Positions 9,449 to 16,786 of a stretch of 64,000 nt of DNA are shown piece by piece. The notes below the pieces were generated by a model. That model did no database searches and was not told the DNA's origin. It was given only the letters and a program-made list of their open reading frames with translations. The position numbers and the translations under genes were made by a program. This stretch comes from Microvirga thermotolerans. Its GTDB lineage: Bacteria > Pseudomonadota > Alphaproteobacteria > Rhizobiales > Beijerinckiaceae. Positions within the stretch are counted from its first letter, which is position 1, and the number at the start of each line of letters is the position of its first letter. The stretch spans positions 1,332,001 through 1,396,000 of the forward strand of contig NZ_CP045423.1 in NCBI RefSeq assembly GCF_009363855.1, read 5' to 3'.

Positions 9449-10279
9449 ATGAATCTCAAAGGCAAGACGCTCTTCATCACCGGCGCCTCCCGCGGCATCG
9501 GCCTCGCCATCGGCCTGCGCGCGGCGCGGGACGGTGCCAACGTCGTCATCGCGGCGAAGACGGCAGAGCCTCACCCGAAGCTGCCGGGCACGATCTACAC
9601 GGCGGCGGAGGAGATCGAGAAGGCGGGCGGCAGGGCGCTTCCTCTTTCGGTCGACGTCCGCGACGAGGAGGCGGTGAAGGATGCCGTCGCCCGCGCCGTC
9701 GCGACCTTCGGCGGCCTCGACATCGTGGTGAACAATGCCAGCGCCATCAGCCTGACGCGCACCCCGCAGACGGAGATGAAGCGCTTCGACCTGATGCACC
9801 AGGTCAACGCGCGCGGCACCTTCATGGTCTCGAAATACGCGATCCCGCATCTGGAGAAAGCCGAGAATCCCCACATCCTCATGCTCTCGCCGCCCCTCGA
9901 CATGAAGGAGAAGTGGTTCGCGCCCCATCTCGCCTATTCGCTTGCGAAATACGGCATGAGCCTGTGCGTGCTGGGGCTTGCGGGCGAACTGCGCGAGAAG
10001 GGGATCGCCGTCAACGCGCTCTGGCCGCGCACGACCATCGCCACGAGCGCCGTGCGCAATCTCCTCGGGGGCGAGGAGATCGTGCAGGCGAGCCGCACGC
10101 CCGACATCCTGGCCGACGCGGCCCATGCGATCTTCCTCAAGCCCGCCCGGAGCTTCTCCGGCCGCTTCCTCATCGACGACACCTTCCTGAGGGAGGAGGG
10201 AGTGACCGACTTCGAGAAGTACCGGGTCGATCCGTCGAGGCCGCTGATGCCCGACTTCTTCGTTCCGGACGACGCCTGA
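9449..10279 (+). CDS. SDR-family oxidoreductase (HSDL2-like)
   Basis: 276 residues. Rossmann motif TGASRGIGLAIG near residue 12, NNASAIS in the central strand and a YSLAKYG active site. The loop KTAEPHPKLPGTIYTAAEEIE and the C-terminal FLIDDTFLREEGVTDFEKY are typical of the hydroxysteroid-dehydrogenase-like-2 group associated with lipid metabolism. It starts 4 bases after the acyl-CoA dehydrogenase stop and is very likely in the same operon, consistent with a fatty-acid-related reduction. Substrate not identifiable. Confidence 0.87.
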   Translation: MNLKGKTLFITGASRGIGLAIGLRAARDGANVVIAAKTAEPHPKLPGTIYTAAEEIEKAGGRALPLSVDVRDEEAVKDAVARAVATFGGLDIVVNNASAISLTRTPQTEMKRFDLMHQVNARGTFMVSKYAIPHLEKAENPHILMLSPPLDMKEKWFAPHLAYSLAKYGMSLCVLGLAGELREKGIAVNALWPRTTIATSAVRNLLGGEEIVQASRTPDILADAAHAIFLKPARSFSGRFLIDDTFLREEGVTDFEKYRVDPSRPLMPDFFVPDDA

Positions 10280-10351
10280 GGCCCGCAAAGGCCGGTCTCG
10301 CCCCTGTCGCAAAAACCCGGTAATGATCTGCGAAAGGAGACGGAGACAGGC

Positions 10352-11341
10352 ATGATCGTCGTCCACAGGCCCGCCGGGGGAGGAAAGACCGAGGCGCTGG
10401 AGCGCCATGTGCTGCGGCCGGGAGAAGCCATTCCCGACGACGCCCTCTGGATCGACCTGATCGAGCCGACCCGGGAGGAGGACCGGCTGGTGGAGCGGCA
10501 TCTTTCCATCGAGATCCCGACCCGCGAGGAGATGGCCGACATCGAGCCTTCCGAAATTCTCTACCGCGAGAACAACGCCCGCTACATGACCGCGCGGGTG
10601 CTCTGCAATTCCGACAGCGAGACCCCGAAGCTCATCGACGTGTCCTTCATCCTCACCGAGCGCACCCTGGTGACGGTCCGCTACGGGGAGCCGCGCTCCT
10701 TTGCCATGTTCGCGGCGCGGGCCATGAAGCCGGGCGGGTGCCGTCCTCAGCCGGAGGCCGTCCTGGACGGGCTGATCGAGACCATCATCGACCGCGCCGC
10801 CGAGATCCTGGCGCAGATCGGCGCGCGGATCGACCGGCTGTCCCAGTCCATCTTCGAAAACGAGCGCCTCGGCACCCGGCGGGCGGCGAGCTTCCGCGCC
10901 GCCCTGAAGTCCATCGGCCGCAAGGGGGACATCATCTCGAACGTGCGCGAGAGCATGGTGACGGTGGAACGGCTTCTGCTCTTCCTTTCCGCCAGCATGC
11001 CGCGCCCCCAGAAATCGAAGGACTTCCAGGCGGAGTGGCGCACCGCCGTGCGCGACGTCCAGTCCATCGAGGAGCATGCCACCTTCCTGTCGAACAAGCT
11101 CCAGTTCCTGCTCGATGCCACCCTGGGCCTCGTCACCATCGAGCAGAACGACATCATCAAGCTGTTCTCCGTGGTGTCCGTGATCTTCCTGCCGCCGACG
11201 CTGGTGGCATCGATCTACGGCATGAACTTCCAGTTCATGCCGGAGCTGCACTGGCGGTTCGGCTATCCCTTCGCCATCGGGCTCATCGTCGTCGCCGCGG
11301 TCCTGCCCTACGTGTTCTTCCGCTGGAAGCGCTGGCTCTGA
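10352..11341 (+). CDS. corA: CorA-family magnesium transporter
   Basis: 329-residue CorA-family divalent cation channel. A long cytoplasmic N-terminal alpha/beta and helical funnel domain precedes two C-terminal membrane helices (IIKLFSVVSVIFLPPTLVASIYGMNF and YPFAIGLIVVAAVLPYVFF). The signature YGMNF, which forms the selectivity filter, and the basic tail RWKRWL are both present. The ribosome binding site is in the purine stretch AAAGGAGACGGAGA upstream of ATG at 10352. No M-box or other magnesium riboswitch is evident in the 72-base upstream gap. Confidence 0.92.
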   Translation: MIVVHRPAGGGKTEALERHVLRPGEAIPDDALWIDLIEPTREEDRLVERHLSIEIPTREEMADIEPSEILYRENNARYMTARVLCNSDSETPKLIDVSFILTERTLVTVRYGEPRSFAMFAARAMKPGGCRPQPEAVLDGLIETIIDRAAEILAQIGARIDRLSQSIFENERLGTRRAASFRAALKSIGRKGDIISNVRESMVTVERLLLFLSASMPRPQKSKDFQAEWRTAVRDVQSIEEHATFLSNKLQFLLDATLGLVTIEQNDIIKLFSVVSVIFLPPTLVASIYGMNFQFMPELHWRFGYPFAIGLIVVAAVLPYVFFRWKRWL

Positions 11342-11371
11342 GGGGCCCGCCGTTACCCCAAGGACGACGCC

Positions 11372-12121
11372 ATGTGCGGACGCTACGCCATCACCCTCCC
11401 GCCGGAGGCCTACCGCGCCCTCTTCGGCTATCCCGAGCAGCCGAACTTCCCGCCCCGCTACAACGTGGCTCCGACCCAGCCCGTGCCCGTGGTGCTCCAG
11501 GAGCGCGGAGAGCGGCACTTCCGGCTGGTGCGCTGGGGATTCCTGCCCTCCTGGGCGAAGGACCCGAAGGACTTTCCCCTCGTCATCAATGCCCGGGGCG
11601 AGACCCTGGAGACCAAGCCCACCTTCAAGGCGGCCCTGAAGCGGCGGCGCTGCATCTTCCTGGCGGACGGCTTCTACGAGTGGCAGCGGCACGGGCGCGA
11701 GAAGGCGCCGTTCCTGATCCGTCTGCGCGACCGCGGCCCCATGCCCCTGGCGGGGCTTTGGGAAACCTACACGGATCCCGCCGGCGGGGAGATCGACACC
11801 GCCGCCATCGTGACCACGGACGCCAACGGCGTCCTCGCCGCCATCCACGACCGGATGCCGGTGATCCTGTCGCGGGAGGATATCCCGGCCTGGCTCGACG
11901 TGAGCGACGAGGACACGGCGAAGGCCATGCGCCTCGTCCGTCCCTGCCCGGAGGCGTGGGTCGACATGGTCCCCGTCAGCCGCCGGGTGAACAAGGTCGA
12001 GAACGACGATCCCGGCGTGCAGGAGCCTCTCCCGGCGCCGGAGCCGGCTCCCGCGACCGCGAGACGCAAGGCTGCGAAGCCGCGCTCCAGCGACGAGGAC
12101 GAGCAGGGAAGCCTTTTCTAG
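11372..12121 (+). CDS. SOS response-associated peptidase (YedK/HMCES, SRAP family)
   Basis: 249 residues beginning MCGRY. Cys2 becomes the N-terminal residue that forms a thiazolidine crosslink with abasic sites in single-stranded DNA, shielding them during replication. Other SRAP motifs are RYNVAPTQPVPVV, RWGFLPSWAKDP, NARGETLETKPTFKAALKRRRCIFLADGFYEW (with the catalytic Glu) and HDRMPVIL. The C-terminal ~35 residues are a Pro/Ala/Lys-rich tail. It sits 31 bases after corA but no functional link is apparent. Confidence 0.92.
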   Translation: MCGRYAITLPPEAYRALFGYPEQPNFPPRYNVAPTQPVPVVLQERGERHFRLVRWGFLPSWAKDPKDFPLVINARGETLETKPTFKAALKRRRCIFLADGFYEWQRHGREKAPFLIRLRDRGPMPLAGLWETYTDPAGGEIDTAAIVTTDANGVLAAIHDRMPVILSREDIPAWLDVSDEDTAKAMRLVRPCPEAWVDMVPVSRRVNKVENDDPGVQEPLPAPEPAPATARRKAAKPRSSDEDEQGSLF

Positions 12122-12250
12122 ACCTGTCCCCGGTTTGGAACCGAAAAGCTTCGTGGACGTCTGAGCGGGTGGAAGCAGGCCGCCTTGTTCCGGCCCGGCC
12201 GATCGTGTTGGATGCGCCAGATCGTTCCGCCCGCCATGGAGGAGACATCG

Positions 12251-12763
12251 ATGTTCGCCCCCCGCCTTTGCCTGGTTGCGGTTCTCGTCGCGGCCGCGGT
12301 CCCGGTGCAGGCCTCGGCGAAGGAGAGGGCGGGGCCGGCGGCTTCCTTGCGGGACGCCTCCCGCGAACAGGTGGCGGAGGCGCTTCCTCCCGCGACGAGG
12401 AGCGCGATCCTCGCCGCGCGCAACCGGAAGCAGTATGTGGCCTCCTCGCTGGCGTTCGCGCGGACCGCCGCGGGAGCGGACGGCCTCCTGACGGAGGCCG
12501 ACGCCAGGGGGCTCGCGCCCGACGACCCGCGGGCCGTGCAGATCCGCTACTATCTGAAGACCCCCTATCTGAAGTCCTACTACACGCCCCGGAAGATCGG
12601 CAGCCGCACGGTGCCGAGGCTTTCCGTGCAGAAGGTGGGGCAGGTGGCCGGCGCGACCTGGGACAAGTTCGACGAGAACCGCGACGGCGTGCTCTCGGTG
12701 GAGGAGAAGGCGCCCCTCCAGGTCGCGCGCGGAGGATCCGCGGGCGGGAGGCCGTCCTTCTGA
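12251..12763 (+). CDS. Secreted EF-hand domain protein
   Basis: 170 residues with a clear signal peptide (MFAPRLCLVAVLVAAAVPVQASA) and one good EF-hand loop near the C-terminus, DKFDENRDGVLSVEEK, with Asp/Asn/Asp at the calcium positions and Glu at the last. A weaker candidate (TAAGADGLLTEADARGL) lies around residues 73-90. ATG at 12251 is preceded by GGAGA; an upstream in-frame start at 12185 would bury the signal peptide. Predicted periplasmic calcium-binding protein of unknown function. Confidence 0.75.
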   Translation: MFAPRLCLVAVLVAAAVPVQASAKERAGPAASLRDASREQVAEALPPATRSAILAARNRKQYVASSLAFARTAAGADGLLTEADARGLAPDDPRAVQIRYYLKTPYLKSYYTPRKIGSRTVPRLSVQKVGQVAGATWDKFDENRDGVLSVEEKAPLQVARGGSAGGRPSF

Positions 12764-12785
12764 GGATCCCGAAGAGGGCCTGGGC

Positions 12786-12812
12786 AAAAAAAGAAGCGCC
12801 CGGGGGGCGCTT
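12786..12812 (-). terminator. Intrinsic terminator, leftward
   Basis: Perfect 8-bp stem AAGCGCCC (12794-12801) / GGGCGCTT (12805-12812) with a 3-base loop. Read on the minus strand it is followed by C and seven T residues (complement of 12786-12792). It therefore terminates transcripts of the leftward small genes at 12948-13683, about 135 bases downstream of the last stop codon. Confidence 0.8.
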
Positions 12813-12947
12813 GAGGTTCGGTCTCCTCCCATGGGGCGAAAGGGAGACCGGGAACGGACGCTTTCGCGAAAGACGTATCGGGACGGCTTCAGGGATCTCG
12901 TCGTTCGCCGGAGGCGGCGGACCGGTTCCTTTTCGCCGTGAAGACCC

Positions 12948-13370
12948 TCATGCGTCGTTCGAGATTCCTTCCACGTTCAAAGGTTGCAGGCATTCGATGG
13001 CGACCCATCCGGTACAGGCCCGCAGGATCGGCTCCAGGTAGGCCCGGTTGCCCCGGATCTCCAGAACCCGGCACGGGTAGGCACGCCTTTCTCCGGGCGG
13101 GCGGTAGATCACCGTTGCGCCTGGCCGCAGATCCTGTTTCGCCATGGGACGACCCTCCCCGTTCATCGAAGGCGCCGCGGGATCCGGCGGTCGGGATCCG
13201 TCCGGCTGCGCGCGGACGCGCTCGATCGCCTCGATCGCGATGCGCGCCTGCTCCCGGTAGCGGTCCGTGACTATCCGCAGGAGCGGTCCGTCGGTCCGGC
13301 CCGGATACCAGGAGCAACCTCCTGCGAGTGCCAGTGCTTCGGCCACCACCTCGATTTCCTCGTCGGTCAC
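12948..13370 (-). CDS. Hypothetical protein (second gene of a small FNR-box operon)
   Basis: 140 residues, not recognised. The N-terminal ~55 residues are helical (MTDEEIEVVAEALALAGG). After a Pro-rich linker and an internal Met, residues ~76-135 read as a compact beta-rich module (LRPGATVIYRPPGERRAYPCRVLEIRGNRAYLEPI), resembling a small SH3-like barrel. Start is GTG at 13370. It lies 34 bases downstream of another small gene on the same strand and ends before a strong terminator, so the two form a short operon whose promoter carries an FNR/FixK-like box. Function unknown. Confidence 0.65.
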   Translation of the reverse strand: MTDEEIEVVAEALALAGGCSWYPGRTDGPLLRIVTDRYREQARIAIEAIERVRAQPDGSRPPDPAAPSMNGEGRPMAKQDLRPGATVIYRPPGERRAYPCRVLEIRGNRAYLEPILRACTGWVAIECLQPLNVEGISNDA

Positions 13371-13404
13371 GATGCCACCCGTCGGCTCAGGCGGAGAGCC
13401 ATGC

Positions 13405-13683
13405 TCACTGCCGCTGAAGCCGGTCCTGTAACAGAATCAACTGATGGAGATAGGGCATGCGCCGTTCGCGATGCCGCGCTTCCAGCCTGTTCCGCGCCTG
13501 CTTCCGCCGGGCCGGGTCCGTCATCGCCCGGTCGAGCCTGTCGCGCTCGCATTGATAGTCGAAGTCGATATCGGCCAGGGTCGTCAGAAGCGACTGGTAG
13601 AGGGACTCCAGATCCGGCGACGGGGGGCGGGACGGAATCGTCCGGGGCCCGGCCGGGGGCTCCCGCACATCGAGGTCAGCCAT
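13405..13683 (-). CDS. Hypothetical small helical protein behind an FNR-like box
   Basis: 92 residues, not recognised. Mostly helical and charged (DFDYQCERDRLDRAMTD, RKQARNRLEARHRERRMPYLHQLILLQDRLQRQ), with probable coiled-coil character in the second half. The ATG at 13683 (MADLDV) is preceded by AGGAG at 7 bases, favouring it over the in-frame ATGs at 13689 and 13707. It is the first gene of a two-gene leftward operon. About 100 bases upstream is a near-perfect FNR/FixK/DNR-type box, so expression is probably linked to low oxygen or nitrogen oxides. Confidence 0.65.
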   Translation of the reverse strand: MADLDVREPPAGPRTIPSRPPSPDLESLYQSLLTTLADIDFDYQCERDRLDRAMTDPARRKQARNRLEARHRERRMPYLHQLILLQDRLQRQ

Positions 13684-13779
13684 GCGCATCTCCTGTTTCA
13701 GGAGCATCCGATAAAGACTGCCCGGGAAATCGTCTGTTCGATATATAACAAATCCTATGTCTCGAAAGTAGAAGGAAAA

Positions 13780-13797
13780 TTTTGACTTAGATCAAAA
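13780..13797 (-). promoter_or_regulatory. FNR/FixK-type binding site
   Basis: TTTTGACTTAGATCAAAA, with core TTGAC-N4-ATCAA, differs from the consensus TTGAT-N4-ATCAA by one base and is symmetric over 7+7 bases except one position. A TAGGAT -10-like hexamer on the minus strand (13756-13751) would put the box centre near -43/-44 relative to the start of transcription, close to the class II activator position. It serves the leftward small-gene operon 13683-12948. Which regulator binds is unknown; the adjacent Crp/Fnr gene lacks the FNR cysteine cluster. Confidence 0.65.
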
Positions 13798-13822
13798 TAA
13801 GATCGCGAAAGTATGCTATTAA

Positions 13823-13837
13823 ACAACACAATGTTGT
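13823..13837. promoter_or_regulatory. Short perfect inverted repeat in AT-rich gap
   Basis: ACAACA (13823-13828) and TGTTGT (13832-13837) around a CAA spacer, followed by a second small dyad GTGT-N5-ACAC at 13841-13853. Both lie in an AT-rich stretch (13708-13877) between the small-gene operon and the 3' end of the Crp/Fnr gene. They could be part of the operon's control region or a transcript-end hairpin. Confidence 0.3.
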
Positions 13838-13877
13838 AACGTGTGAAATACACTGGGTCGACCTACCGATGTCGGCC

Positions 13878-14582
13878 TCAGGATGGCGCCAGCCGCAGGC
13901 GCTCGAAAGCCCGGCGGGTGTTGGCGTAACACTCGCAGACCGTCTCCTCGAGGCCCTTCCGGTCGAGAATGACGATGACGCCCCTGCGTTGCGCGATCAG
14001 GCCGGCCGTCTGCATGGTGCGGGTGATGAGGCTGACGGTCGGCCTCTGGACGCCGAGCATCTCTGCCAGGAACTCGTGCGTGAGAGGCAGTTCGTCCCGG
14101 CCCACCCGGTCGTGCGTGCTCAGAAGCCACCGGCAGCAGCGGGCCTCGACGCTGTGCACGGCGTTGCAGGCGACGATCTGAAAGGTCTGGGTCAGCAGCG
14201 CCTCCACATAGCGGAGGAACAGCTGTCTCAGGTTGGGGCGCGTTTCGAAAGCCTCCTGGAGGGGCTCGAGGCGGATCCGCGTGGCGGTCCCGGGCAATTG
14301 GACGAGGTAGCGTCCGAGCGCCTCGCGGGTGGTGAGGGCGCCGGCGAAGCCCGTGACGCCCTCCCGCCCGAACACGGCCATCTCCACCGTGCCCCCATCC
14401 CTCAGGAGCGTGACCAGGGAGATCAGCGCATCGTGAGGAAAGTAGGCATGGCCGATCAGCTCGCCGGCTTCGTAGAGCACATGCCCGAGCGGCAGCTCCA
14501 CATGCTCCATGTGCGGTTCGAGAAGGACAAAATCGTCCGGATCGAGGGAGGAAAGAAGCCAGTTCGCGCGATGGTCCATCAT
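13878..14582 (-). CDS. Crp/Fnr-family transcriptional regulator
   Basis: 234 residues. N-terminal cyclic-nucleotide-binding-like beta roll (residues ~10-125, with GHVLYEAGELIGHAYFPHDALISL and EGVTGFAGAL), a long dimerisation helix, and a C-terminal winged HTH with recognition helix in LTHEFLAEMLGVQRPTVSLITRTMQ. There is no FNR-type N-terminal Cys cluster, so an Fe-S oxygen sensor is unlikely; effector unknown. Start is uncertain: tandem ATGs at 14582 and 14579 give the family length, while an ATG at 14648 falls inside a palindrome. Neither has a strong ribosome binding site. Confidence 0.85.
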   Translation of the reverse strand: MMDHRANWLLSSLDPDDFVLLEPHMEHVELPLGHVLYEAGELIGHAYFPHDALISLVTLLRDGGTVEMAVFGREGVTGFAGALTTREALGRYLVQLPGTATRIRLEPLQEAFETRPNLRQLFLRYVEALLTQTFQIVACNAVHSVEARCCRWLLSTHDRVGRDELPLTHEFLAEMLGVQRPTVSLITRTMQTAGLIAQRRGVIVILDRKGLEETVCECYANTRRAFERLRLAPS

Positions 14583-14642
14583 CGTTCGCCACCACTGCCG
14601 CGTCGTCGCCGTGGAGGGCGATGCTCCGCCGGCGAGCACCTG

Positions 14643-14680
14643 GAGCATCGGACGTGAGTTCGCGTCCACGTCCGATGCTC
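14643..14680. repeat. Perfect 14-bp inverted repeat upstream of the Crp/Fnr gene
   Basis: Arms GAGCATCGGACGTG (14643-14656) and CACGTCCGATGCTC (14667-14680) with a 10-base loop. It sits ~60 bases upstream of the likely start of the leftward Crp/Fnr gene. Length and perfection suggest either an operator/5' UTR hairpin or a dispersed palindromic repeat element; a partial echo (GCATCCGATTTGG) follows at 14688. No T-tract, so not a simple terminator. Confidence 0.6.
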
Positions 14681-14803
14681 TAGAACGCATCCGATTTGGA
14701 AAACTTGGCCGCTCGGGCTTGGTTCCATGCGGCTGTGCAGGGGCAGGCGGCACAAAGAACCCCCTGCGGCGGGGCCGAGGGGGAGTTTCCAGAGGGAGGA
14801 ACG

Positions 14804-14881
14804 ATGAAGCTCCCCCGGTCAACTGTCGCAGGCAGGGATAGTTCCTTCGGAGTCGGCCCGGCGCGAGATTTTTCCGCGTGA
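14804..14881 (+). CDS. Possible 25-residue small protein
   Basis: ATG at 14804 is preceded by a strong ribosome binding site, GAGGGAGGAACG, and opens a 25-codon frame (MKLPRSTVAGRDSSFGVGPA...) ending at TGA. No similarity is recognised and codon-position bias cannot be judged at this length. The region lacks other genes. Reported only because of the ribosome binding site; it may be fortuitous. Confidence 0.25.
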   Translation: MKLPRSTVAGRDSSFGVGPARDFSA

Positions 14882-14953
14882 AACCGCTTCCGGGAACTGA
14901 AATACCGGGACAGAATAACTGTTCCGGCCGGCGTATCCGCCATGTTCTACATG

Positions 14954-14982
14954 GAAGTTTCGTGGATAGATTGCGAAACTTC
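14954..14982. promoter_or_regulatory. 9-bp inverted repeat upstream of VOC-like ORF
   Basis: GAAGTTTCG (14954-14962) and CGAAACTTC (14974-14982) are exact reverse complements separated by 11 bases; the dyad ends 5 bases before the GTG at 14988. One full helical turn plus between arm starts fits a dimeric repressor operator. No regulator gene is adjacent, so if it is an operator the partner is elsewhere or lost. Confidence 0.45.
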
Positions 14983-14987
14983 GAAAC

Positions 14988-15386
14988 GTGCCCGGACCGA
15001 AGCTTCAGCGTGCCATATGCGTCGTGTCGGATCTCAAACAAGGTGCGACCGACCGGATCGACATGGATGTCGACCGTGATCGTGGATACGAGGCCCTGCG
15101 CAAGGTTGTCTGGGAGGGGCCGTCGGGCGTCGAGATGAGCCCGAAGGGCAAGGCTTCGTTGTGCCTGTACCAAACCGACGAGAAACCGGCGCATCTTCAC
15201 CTGGCGTTCACGGCCGAGAGCCGCCGGCAGGTCGATGCCTTGTATCGCGCGGCTCTGGAGGCGGGCGGCAAAGACAATGGAGCGCCCGGTCTGCGCCTGC
15301 ACGACCACGCGAACTATTACGCGGCTTTCGTCATCGGCCCGGACGGGCACAACATCGAAGTGGTTTGCCACAAGCCCGAGACCTGA
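14988..15386 (+). CDS. VOC/glyoxalase-family protein, N-terminus abnormal
   Basis: 132 residues. From about residue 34 onward it reads as a VOC-superfamily protein of the small glyoxalase type: RGYEALRKVVWEG, KGKASLCLYQTDE, AHLHLAFTAESRRQVDALYRAALEAGGKDNGAPGL and YYAAFVIGPDGHNIEVVCHKPE, with His and Glu metal-ligand positions in the last strand. The first ~30 residues do not match the usual opening (an SDL...FY...L helix is missing, replaced by SDLKQGATDRIDMDVDRD), and the only start is a GTG without ribosome binding site, 19 bases after an in-frame TAG. It may be 5'-damaged or simply divergent. Confidence 0.6.
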   Translation: MPGPKLQRAICVVSDLKQGATDRIDMDVDRDRGYEALRKVVWEGPSGVEMSPKGKASLCLYQTDEKPAHLHLAFTAESRRQVDALYRAALEAGGKDNGAPGLRLHDHANYYAAFVIGPDGHNIEVVCHKPET

Positions 15387-15502
15387 CCCTTCCGTCGAAC
15401 CGCATCCCAAGGATGCCAAGATTCCCAGGCGTGCAGCGGCAGTCGAACGCAGGCGCATGGACCCGCCAGGGCAGGTTGGTCTCACCTTGCCTGCCCGTAG
15501 TC

Positions 15503-16786
15503 TCACTGCCTGCGATTCGATACCGGCTCCCGCCGCAGGATTCCCACCACCTCGAGGTGGGGCGAGTGCTTGAACTGGTCGACCGGCACGACCCGTTCCA
15601 GGCGATAACCGCCCTCCATGAGGATCGCCGCGTCGCGGGCGAAGGTGGCGGCGTCGCATGAGACGCTGACCACCAGGGGCACCTTGGATGCGGCGATCTG
15701 CCGGGCCTGGGCTTCCGCCCCGGCGCGCGGAGGGTCGATCACGACCGCATCGAAGGCGTTGAGTTCCGGCGCGAGGAGCGGGCGCCGGAACAGGTCGCGG
15801 GCTTCCACGGTGACGCGCCTCAGGCCCTGGGTCGTCCGCGCGGCCCTGTCGAGGGCGGCCATCGAGCCCTTGTCGGTCTCGACCGCGTGCACCTCCGACC
15901 GTTCCGCGAGGCGCAGTGCGAAGGGCCCGCAGCCCGAGAACAGATCCGCGACCCGCTTCGCGCCCCGGCATGCCTCGACCGCAAATCCCGCCAGGACCGC
16001 CTCCCCGCGCTCCGTCGCCTGCAGGAAGGAGCCCGGCGGAGGAACGACGGCGGCGCGGCCCATGAGGATGGCGGGCGGGCGGCGCTCCACCACCACGTCG
16101 CCGTGGAGGGACAGCCGCGCCAGGTCGAGCGCGGCGGCGAGATCGACGAGGCCCAGCCGGTCCCGGTCCTTCGCGGGGCCATGGCCGCGGATGTCCACGT
16201 CGAGCCCGGCGCGGGTCGCGGTGATCTGGATGTCCAGGGGCTTGCGGGCGCTCTTCAGGTGCTCGCCGATGGCGCGGGCGATCCGCGGCGCGGACTGGCG
16301 CAGGGCCGGCACGGCGATGGGGCAATGGTCGATCCCGATGACGTGATGACTGCGCGCGGCCATGAAGCCCACATGCATCGCCCGGTCGGGAGAGCGCACA
16401 TCGGGAGAGCGAACATCGGGAAAGCGCACATGGAGCGTCACGCGCCGCCGCCCCTCGCCGTGGGCGTCGATCATCGGCTCGACGGGCGCCTCGATCCGCG
16501 CATGGCGCAGGGTCTGCGCCAGGATGTCCTGCTTCCAAGCCTGGTAGAACGCGTGCCGCATGTGCTGCGTGGCGCAGCCGCCGCATTCGCCGAAATAGGG
16601 ACAGAAGGGCGTCTCCCGCTCGGGGGAGGCGTCGACGACGCGGACAAGCCGCGCCCGCTGGCCGTCCTTCGCGATCTCCGCCGTCTCGCCGGGCAGCGCA
16701 TAGGGCACGAAGACGGGCCCGTCCGGCGTGGCCGCGATCCCGTCGGCCCTGGCGCCGAGGCGCTCGATGGTCACCCGTTCAGCCAC
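15503..16786 (-). CDS. RlmD/TrmA-type RNA (uracil-5-)-methyltransferase
   Basis: 427-residue class I SAM-dependent RNA methyltransferase. N-terminal TRAM-like segment, then the Fe-S cluster motif CPYFGECGGC (with another Cys upstream or downstream expected), SAM motif VADLFSGCGPFALRLAE, AVETD, DPPRAGA and the catalytic VSVSCDAATFARD with nucleophilic Cys. The family methylates U747/U1939 of 23S rRNA or U54 of tRNA; which one cannot be told. GTG start at 16786 overlaps the tlyA stop by 8 bases, so the two are translationally coupled. An in-frame triple 15-bp repeat encodes PDVRSPDVRSPDR. Confidence 0.88.
   Translation of the reverse strand: MAERVTIERLGARADGIAATPDGPVFVPYALPGETAEIAKDGQRARLVRVVDASPERETPFCPYFGECGGCATQHMRHAFYQAWKQDILAQTLRHARIEAPVEPMIDAHGEGRRRVTLHVRFPDVRSPDVRSPDRAMHVGFMAARSHHVIGIDHCPIAVPALRQSAPRIARAIGEHLKSARKPLDIQITATRAGLDVDIRGHGPAKDRDRLGLVDLAAALDLARLSLHGDVVVERRPPAILMGRAAVVPPPGSFLQATERGEAVLAGFAVEACRGAKRVADLFSGCGPFALRLAERSEVHAVETDKGSMAALDRAARTTQGLRRVTVEARDLFRRPLLAPELNAFDAVVIDPPRAGAEAQARQIAASKVPLVVSVSCDAATFARDAAILMEGGYRLERVVPVDQFKHSPHLEVVGILRREPVSNRRQ
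16387..16431. repeat. Three tandem 15-bp units inside the RNA methyltransferase gene
   Basis: Units at 16387-16401, 16402-16416 and 16417-16431 read CGGGAGAGCGCACAT, CGGGAGAGCGAACAT and CGGGAAAGCGCACAT. Each adds five residues, giving the repetitive peptide stretch RFPDVRSPDVRSPDR. It lies outside the Fe-S and SAM motifs. Probably a slippage-prone, length-variable linker. Confidence 0.8.

Larger units (their letters stand above)
14583..14987. other. Intergenic region with two inverted repeats, no clear gene
   Basis: About 400 bases between the Crp/Fnr gene and the VOC-like ORF. It holds a 14-bp palindrome (14643-14680), a GC-rich stretch with GGGGGAG/CTCCCCC complementarity around 14778-14820, a possible 25-residue ORF at 14804-14881, and a 9-bp palindrome (14954-14982). 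No recognisable RNA gene. It may contain remnants of lost genes, as the VOC-like ORF also looks incomplete at its 5' end. Confidence 0.5.

Noticed and set aside
9074-12832. A 1252-codon minus-strand frame opposite the acyl-CoA dehydrogenase, SDR, corA and SRAP genes
   Set aside because: Mirror of well-supported plus-strand genes with Arg/Gly/Asp/His-rich, non-protein-like composition.
14583-16586. A long in-frame extension upstream of the Crp/Fnr gene that would give a 902-residue protein
   Set aside because: The extension is antisense to the VOC-like and RNA methyltransferase region and is low-complexity; the Crp/Fnr domain alone has the family length.
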